From the NCBI RefSeq assembly GCF_039872765.1, contig NZ_JBDPZC010000004.1, forward strand, positions 310,001 through 374,000: a DNA stretch of 64,000 nt. The letters run 5' to 3'. How positions within the stretch are numbered: position 1 is the stretch's first letter; each line of letters opens with the position of its first letter. Below are positions 53,541-62,081 of this stretch, in pieces. The notes beneath the pieces were generated by a model, which saw nothing but the letters and a program-made list of their open reading frames with translations, did not search any database and was not told the DNA's origin. The DNA comes from Roseateles_B flavus. Lineage in GTDB: Bacteria; Pseudomonadota; Gammaproteobacteria; Burkholderiales; Burkholderiaceae_C. A program made the translations under genes and the position numbers.

Positions 53541-54920
53541 TCAGGACGGGCGTTGTCGAAGTTGCAGCGAGCGCTGCAGATCGGCGGAATCGGCAGCGCG
53601 CCCATGCACGCCCAGCACCCGCAGCGGATCCAGCCCGGCCTGCCTGAGCGCCTGCTGCAGCTCCTCGGCACCCTCGAAGGCCGGTGGCACCGGCCCCTGC
53701 TCGGGGACGTAGAACAGGTCGCCGTGGAAGACCGAGCGGCTGGCGTCGTCCCAGGCCACCAGCATGTCCTCGGCATGGCTGCTCGTGACAGGCAGCAGGC
53801 GCAGGGCCCGGCCGCCCAGCTCGATCGCCTGGGTCTGCCGGACCTCCTCGGCGCGCTCGGCCTGCGCGGCACCGTGCTGCCGGGCCAGCGCCTGGCGACC
53901 GCCCTGGCCCACGAAGAGCCGGGTGCCTTCCTCCAGGTAGGCGGGCAGGCCCGCGGCATGGTCGCGATGCCCGTGCGAGAGCACCACCGCGGCGATGGGC
54001 AGGCCCGGCGCGGTGCGCTCGATCAGGGCGCGCACCCGGGTGCCTTCCTCGCGGCTCACGGGCGTGTCAAAGACCACCACGCCCTGGCGGCCGACGATGA
54101 AATGGTTGTGGTAACGCGAGGCCAGGCCCTCGACGCGGTAGACGCCCGGCGCCAGGCGTTCGGCGCGCAGCTCGCCGGCAGGCGCCTGGGGCTCGTAGCC
54201 TGCGGGCAGGGGCGGGCGCGTGCTGGACGCCTCCACGGCAGCGGGCGGCTGCAGCTGCCAGCGCTGAATGCGCCGCTCGCCGTTGAAGATCTCGATCTCG
54301 GCGGGCTGCAGGCCGCGCTCGTCATGGCTGCTCAGGTAGACGTAGCGCAGCGGCCCCTGCCGCACCTCCAGCAGCCGGCCCTGGGCGCCGGACCAGCGCA
54401 GCTGCAGCTCACGGCCGGCCGGGTCGCGCAGGGTCTGCTGCCAGGTGCCCTGTTGCTCCTGCACCGGCGTCAGGGGCGTGGACTGGCGCAGCAGCTCGGC
54501 GGGCATCCACAGCAGCTGGTCGGCCAGATGCTCGCGGGCCGCCTTGGCGTCCACGGGCTGGATGGCGGTGCCGTCCCGCCAGCCCAGGAGGTCGATCCGC
54601 TGCGCGCCCTGGGCATCGCCGGCCTCCCGGTAGCGGAACACGATCTCGCCGGGAAAGCGGTTCTCGGTCTCCAGCCGGAAGTGCCCGTCCCGGGCCAGCC
54701 AGAGCGTCTGCCGCGCCGGCACCGGCACGGTGGCCTCCCCCGGATGCGCCGCCTGCTCCCGCGCCAGGAGCTCGCCCTGCATCTGCAGGAGCCAGGCCTC
54801 TGCCTCGGCCCCCGGCGCGGCACGGGCCGCCCCCATGGCGGCAAGCCCCAGGGCCAATGCCAGGCGCCGCCGGCTTGATGGGCGCGAACTCGCGGCGCTG
54901 CGCGAGGGGCGAGTTGTCAT
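53541..54920 (-). CDS. Secreted MBL-fold metallo-hydrolase
   Basis: 459 residues from ATG at 54920 (GGGAGGATC). Signal peptide with a twin-Arg-like SRRRLALALGLAAMG start, cleavage near RAAPG. N-terminal 240 residues form a lipoprotein-carrier-like beta region (LQMQGELLAR ... LRYVYLSSHDERGLQPAEIE). From about 255 the metallo-beta-lactamase fold: VEGLASRYHNHFIV, the zinc motif SHGHRDHAAGL, HAED and HGDLFYV. Not a beta-lactamase by architecture; more like a periplasmic hydrolase of unknown substrate. Confidence 0.82.
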   Translation of the reverse strand: MTTRPSRSAASSRPSSRRRLALALGLAAMGAARAAPGAEAEAWLLQMQGELLAREQAAHPGEATVPVPARQTLWLARDGHFRLETENRFPGEIVFRYREAGDAQGAQRIDLLGWRDGTAIQPVDAKAAREHLADQLLWMPAELLRQSTPLTPVQEQQGTWQQTLRDPAGRELQLRWSGAQGRLLEVRQGPLRYVYLSSHDERGLQPAEIEIFNGERRIQRWQLQPPAAVEASSTRPPLPAGYEPQAPAGELRAERLAPGVYRVEGLASRYHNHFIVGRQGVVVFDTPVSREEGTRVRALIERTAPGLPIAAVVLSHGHRDHAAGLPAYLEEGTRLFVGQGGRQALARQHGAAQAERAEEVRQTQAIELGGRALRLLPVTSSHAEDMLVAWDDASRSVFHGDLFYVPEQGPVPPAFEGAEELQQALRQAGLDPLRVLGVHGRAADSADLQRSLQLRQRPS

Positions 54921-55079
54921 GGTGATCCTCCCTGAATGGTCCGCGCAGTGTCGCGGCCCCGTCCCACCCTTCAGAAAGTCATGCCGGCGCCCACCCATCC
55001 TGCCGAGCCCTGCCTGCCCCGTGCCTCCACCCTTGCAAGCGATCCGGCCGATCCGCTGCAGCAGGACCGAGAGCGCCCG

Positions 55080-55217
55080 GCGCCCCCCGCATGGCGCCCT
55101 GACCCAAGAGCGCCCGGCGCAGCCGGCGCTCGCCCCGCGCGACACCCGAGGGTCCGGCTCCGCCGGCCCTACGGGTGTGCCCCCCTGGGGGGGCGGCCGC
55201 AGGCCGTAGGGGGGGAG
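55080..55217. repeat. GC-rich intergenic repeat (copy 2)
   Basis: GAGCGCC (55108-55114) pairs with GGCGCTC (55125-55131), GGTCCGGCTCCGCCGGCC is a further stem, and AGGCCGTAGGGGG (55201-55213) ends 6 bases from the stop of the oxidoreductase gene. Matches the element at 32545-32700 in parts, order and position relative to a minus-strand stop. Confidence 0.65.
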
Positions 55218-55219
55218 CA

Positions 55220-56254
55220 TCAATACTTTAGGACCAGCTTGCCCTGCGTATGCCCACTCTCCAGGCGCTCATGCGCCAGCTTCAGGTGCTTGGCATCCAC
55301 GGGTCCCAGCACCTCGCTGAGCGTGCTCTGCAGCTGGCCGGCGTCGGCCCATTGGGCGAGCTGGGCCAGCAGGCGGCCCTGCTCGGCGATGTCGTGGGTC
55401 TGGTGCAGGGGGCGCGCGAACATCATCTCCCAGTGCAGGGACAGGGCCTTGCCCTTGAGCAGCATGACGTCCAGGGCGCCGGGTTCGAAGTCGTCGATCA
55501 TGGCCAGGCGGCCCTGGGGCTCGATGAGCGCGATGAAGTCCGCGAAGTGCTGGGGCGTGTGAGAGAGGCTCGCGATGTGGCGCACCGGCGGCAGGCCCTG
55601 CGCCTGCAGGGCGGCGAGCTGCGGGGCCAGGGGCTGGCGGTGGTCGATCACGTGGTGGGCGCCCAGGGCCTTCAGGCGCGCGACCTCTCCGGGGCGCGAG
55701 CCGGCATCGCCCAAGGTGGCGACCACCGTGAGGTGCGGCTGCTTGCGCGCCAGCTGCAGCAGGATGGAGCCCACGCCGCCGGCCGCGGCCGTCACCAGCA
55801 CGCTCACCGGGCGCTCGGGCGTCTGCTGCACCTGCAGGCGGTCGAAGAGCAGCTCCCAGGCGGTGATGCCGGTGAGGGGCAGGGCGGCGGCCTGGGCGTC
55901 GCTCCATTGGGCCGGCGCGTGGGAGGCGATCCGATGGTCCACGGTCTGCATCTCGGCGTAGCTGCCCGGGCGGTTGATCTCGCCGGCCCACCAGACGCGG
56001 TCGCCCACGGCAAAGCCCTGCACCTCGGCGCCCAGGGCGCGCACCACGCCCACGCCGTCCCAGCCCAGGATCTGGGCCTGGCCGTCGGGCGAGGGGCGGC
56101 GCTGGCGCACCTTCACGTCCACCGGGTTGACGGCGATGGCACGCACCTCGACCAGCAGGTCCTTGGGGCCCGGCTGTGGCTCGGGCAGGGTGAGGTCGAT
56201 CAGGGACTCGGGCGCGCTGATGGGCAGGGACTGGTAGTAGCCGACGGCTTTCAT
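55220..56254 (-). CDS. Zinc-independent quinone-oxidoreductase-like alcohol dehydrogenase family protein
   Basis: 344 residues from ATG at 56254 (AGGAG). MDR fold: VNPVDVKVRQ, GWDGVGVVRALG, GDRVWWAG and the Rossmann loop AAAGGVGSILLQLA. Structural zinc cysteines are absent, as in the QOR branch. It reduces quinones or enones with NADPH. Divergent from a LysR gene that probably controls it. Confidence 0.9.
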   Translation of the reverse strand: MKAVGYYQSLPISAPESLIDLTLPEPQPGPKDLLVEVRAIAVNPVDVKVRQRRPSPDGQAQILGWDGVGVVRALGAEVQGFAVGDRVWWAGEINRPGSYAEMQTVDHRIASHAPAQWSDAQAAALPLTGITAWELLFDRLQVQQTPERPVSVLVTAAAGGVGSILLQLARKQPHLTVVATLGDAGSRPGEVARLKALGAHHVIDHRQPLAPQLAALQAQGLPPVRHIASLSHTPQHFADFIALIEPQGRLAMIDDFEPGALDVMLLKGKALSLHWEMMFARPLHQTHDIAEQGRLLAQLAQWADAGQLQSTLSEVLGPVDAKHLKLAHERLESGHTQGKLVLKY

Positions 56255-56320
56255 GAAGGACTCCTGGTTTGGCTTTGCCCGCCACGACGGTGGGCATGAC
56301 CGTGACTGTGCGGTCCGGAT

Positions 56321-56372
56321 GACTTTCAAACCAGCGGCTCTGGCATCATTCACTTTCAAATGCAGATTGAAA
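56321..56372. promoter_or_regulatory. Repeated ACTTTCAAA sites between oxidoreductase and LysR genes
   Basis: ACTTTCAAA occurs at 56322-56330 and 56352-56360, 30 bp apart (about three turns). The second overlaps an inverted repeat TTTCAA-N7-TTGAAA (56354-56372) across the LysR start codon. A likely LysR-type binding region for control of both divergent genes. Confidence 0.6.
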
Positions 56373-57337
56373 ATACATCCGAACTCCGCCTGCTGGTGGA
56401 ATGCGCCCGCCGCGGCAGTCTCAGCGCCGCCTCGCGGGAGATGCAGCTGAGCCCCGCCGCCGCCAGCGCCATGCTCAAGCGCCTGGAGGCACGCCTGGGC
56501 GTGCGGCTCATGGAGCGCAGCACGCGCGCCCTGCGCCTCACCGCCGCGGGTGAGCAGCTGCGGGACTACGCCCAGCGCGCCCTGGAGCTGCTGGACGAGG
56601 GCCTGGCCCAGGTCAGCGAGGCGCCGCTGAGCCTCAAGGGCAAGGCGGGTGAGCGGCTGCGCGGGCGCATCCGGCTGAGTGCCTCCAGCGACCTCACGCG
56701 CCAGTGGGTGCTGCCGATGCTGCAGGACTTCATGGCCCGGCACCCGGCGGTCGAGCTGCACCTGAGCGTCAGCGACTCCCTGCAGGACATCTACAAGGAC
56801 GAGATCGACGTCGCCTTGCGCTACGGCCAGCTGCCGGACTCCAGCCTGGTCGCGCGGCGCCTGGCCCTGGTGCGCCGCCAGGTCGTGGCCAGCCCGGACT
56901 ACCTGAAGCGCGCCGGCACGCCGCGCCAGCTGGAGGACCTGGCGGCGCATGACTGCATCACCTTCCGCATCCGCAACCGCCACGAGCGGGCCTGGCGCCT
57001 GCGGCCCGCCGAGACGCCCGAGGCCGAGCCGGTGAGCGTGCCCGTGCAGGGCCGGCTCAGCACCGACGACGGCGAGATCGCCCACCGCTGGGCGCTGCAG
57101 GGCCAGGGCCTGATCTACAAGAGCGAGCTGGACGTGCGCCGCGCCCTGATCGATGGGCAGCTGGTGCAGGTGCTGCCCGGCTGGCTGGGGGACGAGCTGC
57201 CCCTGCATGCGGTGATGCCCAGCCAGCGCTTCCTGCCCCAGCGGGTGCGGGCCTTGGTGGACCACCTGGTCGAGGGCTTTGCGGCCCTGCCGGCCCCGCG
57301 CGCGCCACGCGCACGCCGGCGCAGCGGCCCGGCCTGA
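56360..57337 (+). CDS. LysR-family transcriptional regulator
   Basis: 325 residues. N-terminal winged helix-turn-helix (LRLLVECARRGSLSAASREM then QLSPAAASAMLKRLEARLGV), linker helix, and a periplasmic-binding-like effector domain from about residue 95 (RIRLSASSDLTRQWVLPMLQ, VDVALRYGQLPDSSLVARRL). Of the CrgA/AaeR type. Divergent from the quinone-oxidoreductase gene; the classic arrangement for autogenous control. Confidence 0.93.
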   Translation: MQIENTSELRLLVECARRGSLSAASREMQLSPAAASAMLKRLEARLGVRLMERSTRALRLTAAGEQLRDYAQRALELLDEGLAQVSEAPLSLKGKAGERLRGRIRLSASSDLTRQWVLPMLQDFMARHPAVELHLSVSDSLQDIYKDEIDVALRYGQLPDSSLVARRLALVRRQVVASPDYLKRAGTPRQLEDLAAHDCITFRIRNRHERAWRLRPAETPEAEPVSVPVQGRLSTDDGEIAHRWALQGQGLIYKSELDVRRALIDGQLVQVLPGWLGDELPLHAVMPSQRFLPQRVRALVDHLVEGFAALPAPRAPRARRRSGPA

Positions 57338-57356
57338 TTGCCTCTACAGTGCGGGC

Positions 57357-58214
57357 ATGACACGCATGGACGACACCCCAGGCTTCATCCCCGGCATCGA
57401 GGCGCCGGCCACGCCCAGCGCGCAGGGCTGGCATCTGGTCTTCGTGGAGGGCCAGCTGCTGATCCACACCGAGAGGCAAGGCCTGACCCCGCAGCCGGAT
57501 GCCTTCACCACGCCCGCGGAGCGCCACTACCTCGGCCGGCTGGACGGCCTGGATTGCTGGACCCAGCATGCCAGCTCGGTGCCCGAAGGCTGGGAGCCCC
57601 AGGGCCTGCGGGCCGCGATGATGCAGATGGACGCCGCCCTGCTGCAGCTTGCCGGCCGCGCCGCCCAGGTGATGGAGTGGGACCGCGCGCATCGCTTCTG
57701 CGGCGCCTGCGGCACGCCCACCGAGCGCCAGGCGCAGGAACGCGCGCGGCGCTGCCCGTCCTGCGGTCATGTGTCCTATCCCCGCATCAGCCCGGCCATG
57801 ATGGCCCTGGTGTGGCGCCGGCATCAGGGGCGGCCGCAGCTGCTGCTGGCCCGCTCGCCGAACTTCAAGCCCGGCTTCTACAGCGCGCTGGCCGGCTTCG
57901 TGGAGGCCGGTGAATCGCTGGAGTCCTGCCTGCACCGCGAGGTGGCCGAGGAGGTGGGCGTGCGGGTCCGCGGGCTGCACTACTACGCCAGCCAGAGCTG
58001 GCCCTTCCCGCACAGCCTGATGTTGGCCTTCCGCTGCGAGTGGGCGGGCGGCGAGATCCGCGAGCAGCCCGGCGAGATCGAGCATGCCGACTGGTTCGAC
58101 CTCGACGCCCTGCCGGGCCTGCCGCCGCGCTTCAGCATCGCCGGCCACCTGATCGGCGACACCATCGCCTGGCTGCAGGCGGAAGGCGACCTGGCCCCGC
58201 CTGGCCAGGCCTGA
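57357..58214 (+). CDS. nudC: NADH pyrophosphatase / NAD-RNA decapping Nudix hydrolase
   Basis: 285 residues from ATG at 57357; 57366 is possible. Zinc ribbon CGAC ... CPSC (about 118-140), then the Nudix box GFVEAGESLESCLHREVAEE followed by VGV, and the NudC-specific SQSWPFPHSLMLAF. It cleaves NADH to NMNH and AMP and removes NAD caps from RNA. It contains a 14/15 copy of the dispersed motif (RQGLTP) near residue 40 and ends three bases before the convergent beta-lactamase gene. Confidence 0.95.
   Translation: MTRMDDTPGFIPGIEAPATPSAQGWHLVFVEGQLLIHTERQGLTPQPDAFTTPAERHYLGRLDGLDCWTQHASSVPEGWEPQGLRAAMMQMDAALLQLAGRAAQVMEWDRAHRFCGACGTPTERQAQERARRCPSCGHVSYPRISPAMMALVWRRHQGRPQLLLARSPNFKPGFYSALAGFVEAGESLESCLHREVAEEVGVRVRGLHYYASQSWPFPHSLMLAFRCEWAGGEIREQPGEIEHADWFDLDALPGLPPRFSIAGHLIGDTIAWLQAEGDLAPPGQA
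57476..57490 (-). repeat. Copy of dispersed motif (14/15) inside nudC
   Basis: GCAAGGCCTGACCCC on the plus strand, read in frame as RQGLTP. Confidence 0.6.
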
Positions 58215-58217
58215 GCC

Positions 58218-59144
58218 TCAGTCCAGGCAGCCCTGCGCCTGCAGCGTCTGGCGCGCCAGACGCTCGCGGTGCGGGCCCAGCTGGCGGATCAGCTCATGCT
58301 GCGATGGCGGCTTGCTGCCCGCGGGCAGGGACTTGGGGTCGACCTGCATGTCCATATTGAGTGCGAAGAAGCAGCGGCCGGTGCCGTTGCGGCGCTCGGT
58401 CCAGCCCACGAACCAGCCCAGCTCCACCGGGCCGCTGCCGTCCCAGCCGGTCTTGGCAAAGAGGCGCCAGCCCGGCGTCTCCTCTCGCAGGAAGACGCGG
58501 CGGGCGACGGTCTCGGTGCGCTCGCTGATGGGCAGGCGGTGCTCGGCGAAGCGGCGCAGGAACTCGACCTGCTGCACGGCGGTGATGCGCAGGTCGCCGT
58601 CCAGCCAGTAGCTGTCGTGCCGGGGGCCGGCCACGGCATTGCCGTAGCGCCAGGCCCAGAGCCGCGACTGAAGGCCTTCGGCGCCGACCTTGCGGGCGAT
58701 CTCCTGATGGACCCATACCGCGGAGAAGCGGAAGGCGGTCTGCAGGGTCTGGTCCTGGTTCCAGTCCTCGTTCCAGCGCTTCTGGCCGTCCCACTTGAAG
58801 ACCTGGGTCTCGTCCTGCGCCACGCCGGCTTCCAGCGCGATCAGGGTGTTGGGGATCTTGTAGGTGGAGGCCGGGCGGAAGGCCTGGTAGGCACGGCGGG
58901 CATCGGACACCGTCCAGCGCTGGGCCTGCTCGTCGTAGAGCACGAACACGCCGTGTGTGCCCAGGGCGCGGAAGCCCTGGTCCAGCTCGGGGGCGATGCG
59001 GAACTGCTCGGCGGCGCCGGCCGAGGCCGTGCCGGCGTACAGGGCCAGGCTCAGGGTGACGACTGCGGCACAGGCGGTGAGTGCAGCAGAGGCTGCGGAT
59101 GCGGCCAGCGCGGGAAGGGCGCGGCGGACGGCGGGGAAGCTCAT
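58218..59144 (-). CDS. Class D (OXA-type) beta-lactamase
   Basis: 308 residues with AGGAG ribosome site. Signal peptide residues about 1-45. All class D motifs are present: Ser93-Thr-Tyr-Lys96 (PASTYKIPN), Ser141-Ala-Val143, Tyr167-Gly-Asn169 and Lys231-Thr-Gly233, plus FxxWDGQKR (FKWDGQKRW). A periplasmic enzyme that hydrolyses beta-lactams through an acyl-enzyme on Ser93. The absence of mobile elements and the ordinary codon use suggest an intrinsic chromosomal gene. Substrate range cannot be read. Confidence 0.95.
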   Translation of the reverse strand: MSFPAVRRALPALAASAASAALTACAAVVTLSLALYAGTASAGAAEQFRIAPELDQGFRALGTHGVFVLYDEQAQRWTVSDARRAYQAFRPASTYKIPNTLIALEAGVAQDETQVFKWDGQKRWNEDWNQDQTLQTAFRFSAVWVHQEIARKVGAEGLQSRLWAWRYGNAVAGPRHDSYWLDGDLRITAVQQVEFLRRFAEHRLPISERTETVARRVFLREETPGWRLFAKTGWDGSGPVELGWFVGWTERRNGTGRCFFALNMDMQVDPKSLPAGSKPPSQHELIRQLGPHRERLARQTLQAQGCLD

Positions 59145-59213
59145 GAAATCTCCTCGTGGATGGGAGATGCCAGTGTGTCTGCGGGCACCTGGCGTGTCAG
59201 TGCCAATGCGGCG

Positions 59214-60761
59214 TTACGCTTGTTGCGCGGGCAGGCCCAGGGCGGCCAGCAGCTGGTGCGCCTCGCCCTCGTAGCGCTCGCGCTGGGATTGCGCCCGCAG
59301 CTTGCGGCCGTGGTGGCGGGCCTGCTGCACCAGCTCGGCGGCGCACAGGGCATCGCCCTCGCGCCAGGCATGGCGGGCCCACAGCAGCAGGAAGGCGCAG
59401 CGCTGCTCGGCCGGCAGCTGGGAGTGCAGGCGCCGGCAGGCCTCCCAGCGCTCGGCGGCCAGGCTGCGGAAGCTGTCACCGGCCAGGGGCAGGCCCTCGG
59501 CCTCGGCGCGCTGCTGGGCCTGGGCAAAGCTCCAGCCCTGCTGCTCGGCGATGCGCAGCAGGAAGATGGTGTTGAGCAGCGAATGCCGGGCGAGGCCCCA
59601 GCGCTCGCAGACGCTCTCGCTGAGCAGCAGCCAGCCCCAGGCCTCGGCCCCGCGCTGCGGCGGCAGCAGGCCGGCGCCCTGCAGCAGGCACAGGGCATTG
59701 GCCAGGTTGGCGGCGCTGACCTGCAGCGCATCCGGCAGGCCGGCCAGGCTGGCCTGGCGCAGGGCCGCGGCGAGGTCCTCCAGTGCTGCGCCCGCCTGCT
59801 CGGGCGATGCCGCCTGCAGGGCCAGCTCGCGGCCGGCCATGCCGCGCAGATTGAGGTAGTCCACCAGCAGGCCGGCATCGAGGGCCAGGTCTTGCTCATC
59901 GAGCCGGGCGAGTTTCTGCAGGGCCACGGCGCTCTCGCCCAGGCTGCCATGGCAATGCCAGGCCTCCAGCACCACCAGGCGCCAGCCGATCTGCCGGGCC
60001 TGGCCCAGGGGCAGGCCGGGCTGCTCCAGGCCCTGGCGCAGGGTGCGCAGCTCCTGCTGCAGCGTGGCCCAGTCGCCCAGGCGGCGGGCGATGCGGGCGC
60101 GGCGCAGGCTCAGGGAGAGCTGGGCGGGCAGGTCGCCCGCGGGGGCGTGGTCCGTTGCCTGGGCCAGGGCCAGGCGGGCGGGGTAGAGCTCGCCGCGCTC
60201 CAGGGCCAGGTCGGCACGGGAGAGAGCCTGCACATAGGCCAGAGGCAGGGCCTGGCGGGCCAGGGTCGGGCTCGGCGCCGGGGCATCGGCCGGTGGCGGG
60301 TTCAGCAGGGCGAGCCAGGCCGCCCGGTCCATGAGCTCGTCACGGTACTGCCAGCGGCAGCGGGCCAGCAGGGTCTCGTCCAGCCAGAAGGGCCCGGCGG
60401 AGCGGGCGCCGTGACGGATCAGGCCGCGCAGGGGGCTGTCGTCCAGGGCCTGCAGGGCGCGCCACAGCTGGGTGCGGTGCAGCTCGGCGCGGTCGCCCAG
60501 GCGCTGCTGCAGGGCCTTGCGGCTGCAGGGCCGGGCCTCGCGGGCCTGCCCCTCGGCATGGGCCAGCAGCAGGGCGGCGAGCAAGCGGGGCAGCAGACGG
60601 TTGCGCAGGCGCCGGGGCGAGGCGGCGCCGGGGTCCAGCGTGAGCTGCTGGCTGTCGAGGGCGATGAGCAGCGGCGGGGCGCTGGCATCGGAAGCGGGAG
60701 GGCGGTTGTCGGGGCTCACGGCCGGATTGTGGGCCGGGTGCGCGGGCCGTCCGGGCTTCAT
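59214..60761 (-). CDS. Large hypothetical protein with N-terminal winged-helix-like region and helical repeats
   Basis: 515 residues. Residues about 30-150 (RLRNRLLPRLLAALLLAHAE ... RKALQQRLGDRAELHRTQLW RALQALDD) look like a winged-helix DNA-binding region; the rest is Ala/Leu-rich helices like TPR repeats (YVQALSRADLALERGELYPA, LSLRRARIARRLGDWATLQQ). Resembles regulators with a DNA-binding head and TPR body, but the match is weak. No signal peptide. Contains a 13/15 motif copy (EQDLAL). It lies directly upstream of the beta-lactamase gene (69-base gap), so a regulatory link is possible. Confidence 0.6.
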   Translation of the reverse strand: MKPGRPAHPAHNPAVSPDNRPPASDASAPPLLIALDSQQLTLDPGAASPRRLRNRLLPRLLAALLLAHAEGQAREARPCSRKALQQRLGDRAELHRTQLWRALQALDDSPLRGLIRHGARSAGPFWLDETLLARCRWQYRDELMDRAAWLALLNPPPADAPAPSPTLARQALPLAYVQALSRADLALERGELYPARLALAQATDHAPAGDLPAQLSLSLRRARIARRLGDWATLQQELRTLRQGLEQPGLPLGQARQIGWRLVVLEAWHCHGSLGESAVALQKLARLDEQDLALDAGLLVDYLNLRGMAGRELALQAASPEQAGAALEDLAAALRQASLAGLPDALQVSAANLANALCLLQGAGLLPPQRGAEAWGWLLLSESVCERWGLARHSLLNTIFLLRIAEQQGWSFAQAQQRAEAEGLPLAGDSFRSLAAERWEACRRLHSQLPAEQRCAFLLLWARHAWREGDALCAAELVQQARHHGRKLRAQSQRERYEGEAHQLLAALGLPAQQA

Positions 60762-60786
60762 GGGCCAGGGCCTTGCGTTACAGGCG

Positions 60787-61326
60787 TTACAGCGTCAGCT
60801 CGGCCGCCGGCAGGGCCCGGATGCGCGGACCGAAGCTGCTGATGCTGGGCAGGGTGGCGTTCTCGTGGGCCCGGATCTGCGCGCCGCCGGCATGGGGCTT
60901 GTCGTGGGTGGTGTGGGCGTCAGCCACCAGGGTGACCTCGAAGCCCAGGGCCGCTGAGCGCCGCACGGTGGTGTCCACGCAGAACTCGCTGGCGTAGCCG
61001 CAGACGGCGACATGGTCCACCCCCGTCTCGCGCAGGGCCGACTCCAGCGGGGTGCGCAGATAGGAGTCGGGCGTGGTCTTTGCGATGACCGTGTCGCTGG
61101 GCCGCGTCTGCAGCCCCTCGGCAAAGGCCCAGCCCGGCGAGCCGGCCTGCAGCACGCCCTGCGCGCTCTGGTGCTGGATCAGGAAGACGGGCAGTCCCTG
61201 GGCGCGGAAGCGTTCGGCCAGGGCATTGATGCGCTCGATCACGGCCGACGCCTCGAAGGGCGGCGGGTCGAAGAGGGCCTGCTGCACGTCGATGATCAGC
61301 AGGGCCTGCGGCGTGGGTGCGCTCAT
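60787..61326 (-). CDS. Isochorismatase-family cysteine hydrolase
   Basis: 179 residues. Catalytic triad visible: Asp14 (LLIIDVQQALF), Lys near 83 (DTVIAKTTPDSYLRT) and Cys near 116 (VAVCGYASEFCVDTTVRRS), with the cis-peptide region before it. Such enzymes hydrolyse amides or related bonds (nicotinamidase, cysteine hydrolases). Substrate unknown. Nine bases downstream of slyX. Confidence 0.9.
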   Translation of the reverse strand: MSAPTPQALLIIDVQQALFDPPPFEASAVIERINALAERFRAQGLPVFLIQHQSAQGVLQAGSPGWAFAEGLQTRPSDTVIAKTTPDSYLRTPLESALRETGVDHVAVCGYASEFCVDTTVRRSAALGFEVTLVADAHTTHDKPHAGGAQIRAHENATLPSISSFGPRIRALPAAELTL

Positions 61327-61335
61327 GGAGGGGCT

Positions 61336-61554
61336 TCAGTAATGGGGAGGGAGTTCGTCGCGCAGGTTGCGGGCAGGGCCGCCGGCGCTGTCGGGCATGC
61401 GGTCGCGCAGCTGCAGCAGCTCACGCAGCAGGACGTCGATCTGCTGCTGCTGGCGCACGATGACGCGGTTCAGCTCGTCGAGCATGTCCTCGGTGTAGGC
61501 GGCCTTGATTTCCAGCTCGGTGAGGCGCTGGTCATGGGGGTCTGGGTCTTGCAT
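61336..61554 (-). CDS. slyX: SlyX-family protein
   Basis: 72 residues from ATG at 61554. Coiled-coil core RLTELEIKAAYTEDMLDELN, then RVIVRQQQQIDVLL and the conserved C-terminal PPHY. A small cytoplasmic protein of unknown function; the ending matches the family exactly. Precedes the isochorismatase-like gene. Confidence 0.92.
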   Translation of the reverse strand: MQDPDPHDQRLTELEIKAAYTEDMLDELNRVIVRQQQQIDVLLRELLQLRDRMPDSAGGPARNLRDELPPHY

Positions 61555-61653
61555 GGCGAGGGCATCCGGGGGCCGCCACAGGAGGCGGGCGGCCAGCCCA
61601 CGCATTGTGCCCGGCTGGCGGCGCGGGCGCCGCAAGTCAAGGAGAGGCGGGCT

Positions 61654-61989
61654 TCAGCAGCCGCTGCGCAGCGCGATGGTCACCAGGCCGGAGGCGTCCT
61701 CCAGCGCGGTGACGCCATGCAGGGCATTGCGCTGCAGGAAGAGCAGCTGCCCGGGCGCCAGCACCTGGCTGTGGCCGTCCACGCTGACCTCCAGCCGGCC
61801 TTCCAGGCAATGGATGGTGATCTCGCCGGCCACCTTGTGCGGCGGCAGGGACTTGCCCTGCAGCAGCACCAGGTGGATCAGCTCCAGGTCCTGGGACTTG
61901 AACAGCGCGCTGGTCTTGGCGCCCTGGAGGCGGGGGCCCAGGGGCTGGACGGGCACCGGCTGGCCGGCGATGACATGCGTAAGGGCCAT
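61654..61989 (-). CDS. Small cupin-domain protein
   Basis: 111 residues from ATG at 61989 (AAGGAG). A single cupin barrel: LPPHKVAGEITIHCLEGRLE (first motif with one His), VSVDGHSQVLAPGQLLFLQR and NALHGVTALEDASGL. It binds a metal and could be an isomerase, dioxygenase or sensor. No partner suggested by context. Confidence 0.85.
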   Translation of the reverse strand: MALTHVIAGQPVPVQPLGPRLQGAKTSALFKSQDLELIHLVLLQGKSLPPHKVAGEITIHCLEGRLEVSVDGHSQVLAPGQLLFLQRNALHGVTALEDASGLVTIALRSGC

Positions 61990-62081
61990 GAGCTGCTCCT
62001 TGGGGACGGACGAGGGCCAGTGTGGACCCCGCTGCGCTTCGCTGCAAGAAGGGGCTTGGAGCCCCGCGCGCCTGCCGGACC

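Noticed and set aside
53541..54920. MBL-fold protein as a class B beta-lactamase
   Set aside because: It has a 240-residue N-terminal domain and the HGHRDH variant of other MBL hydrolases; nothing points to beta-lactam binding.
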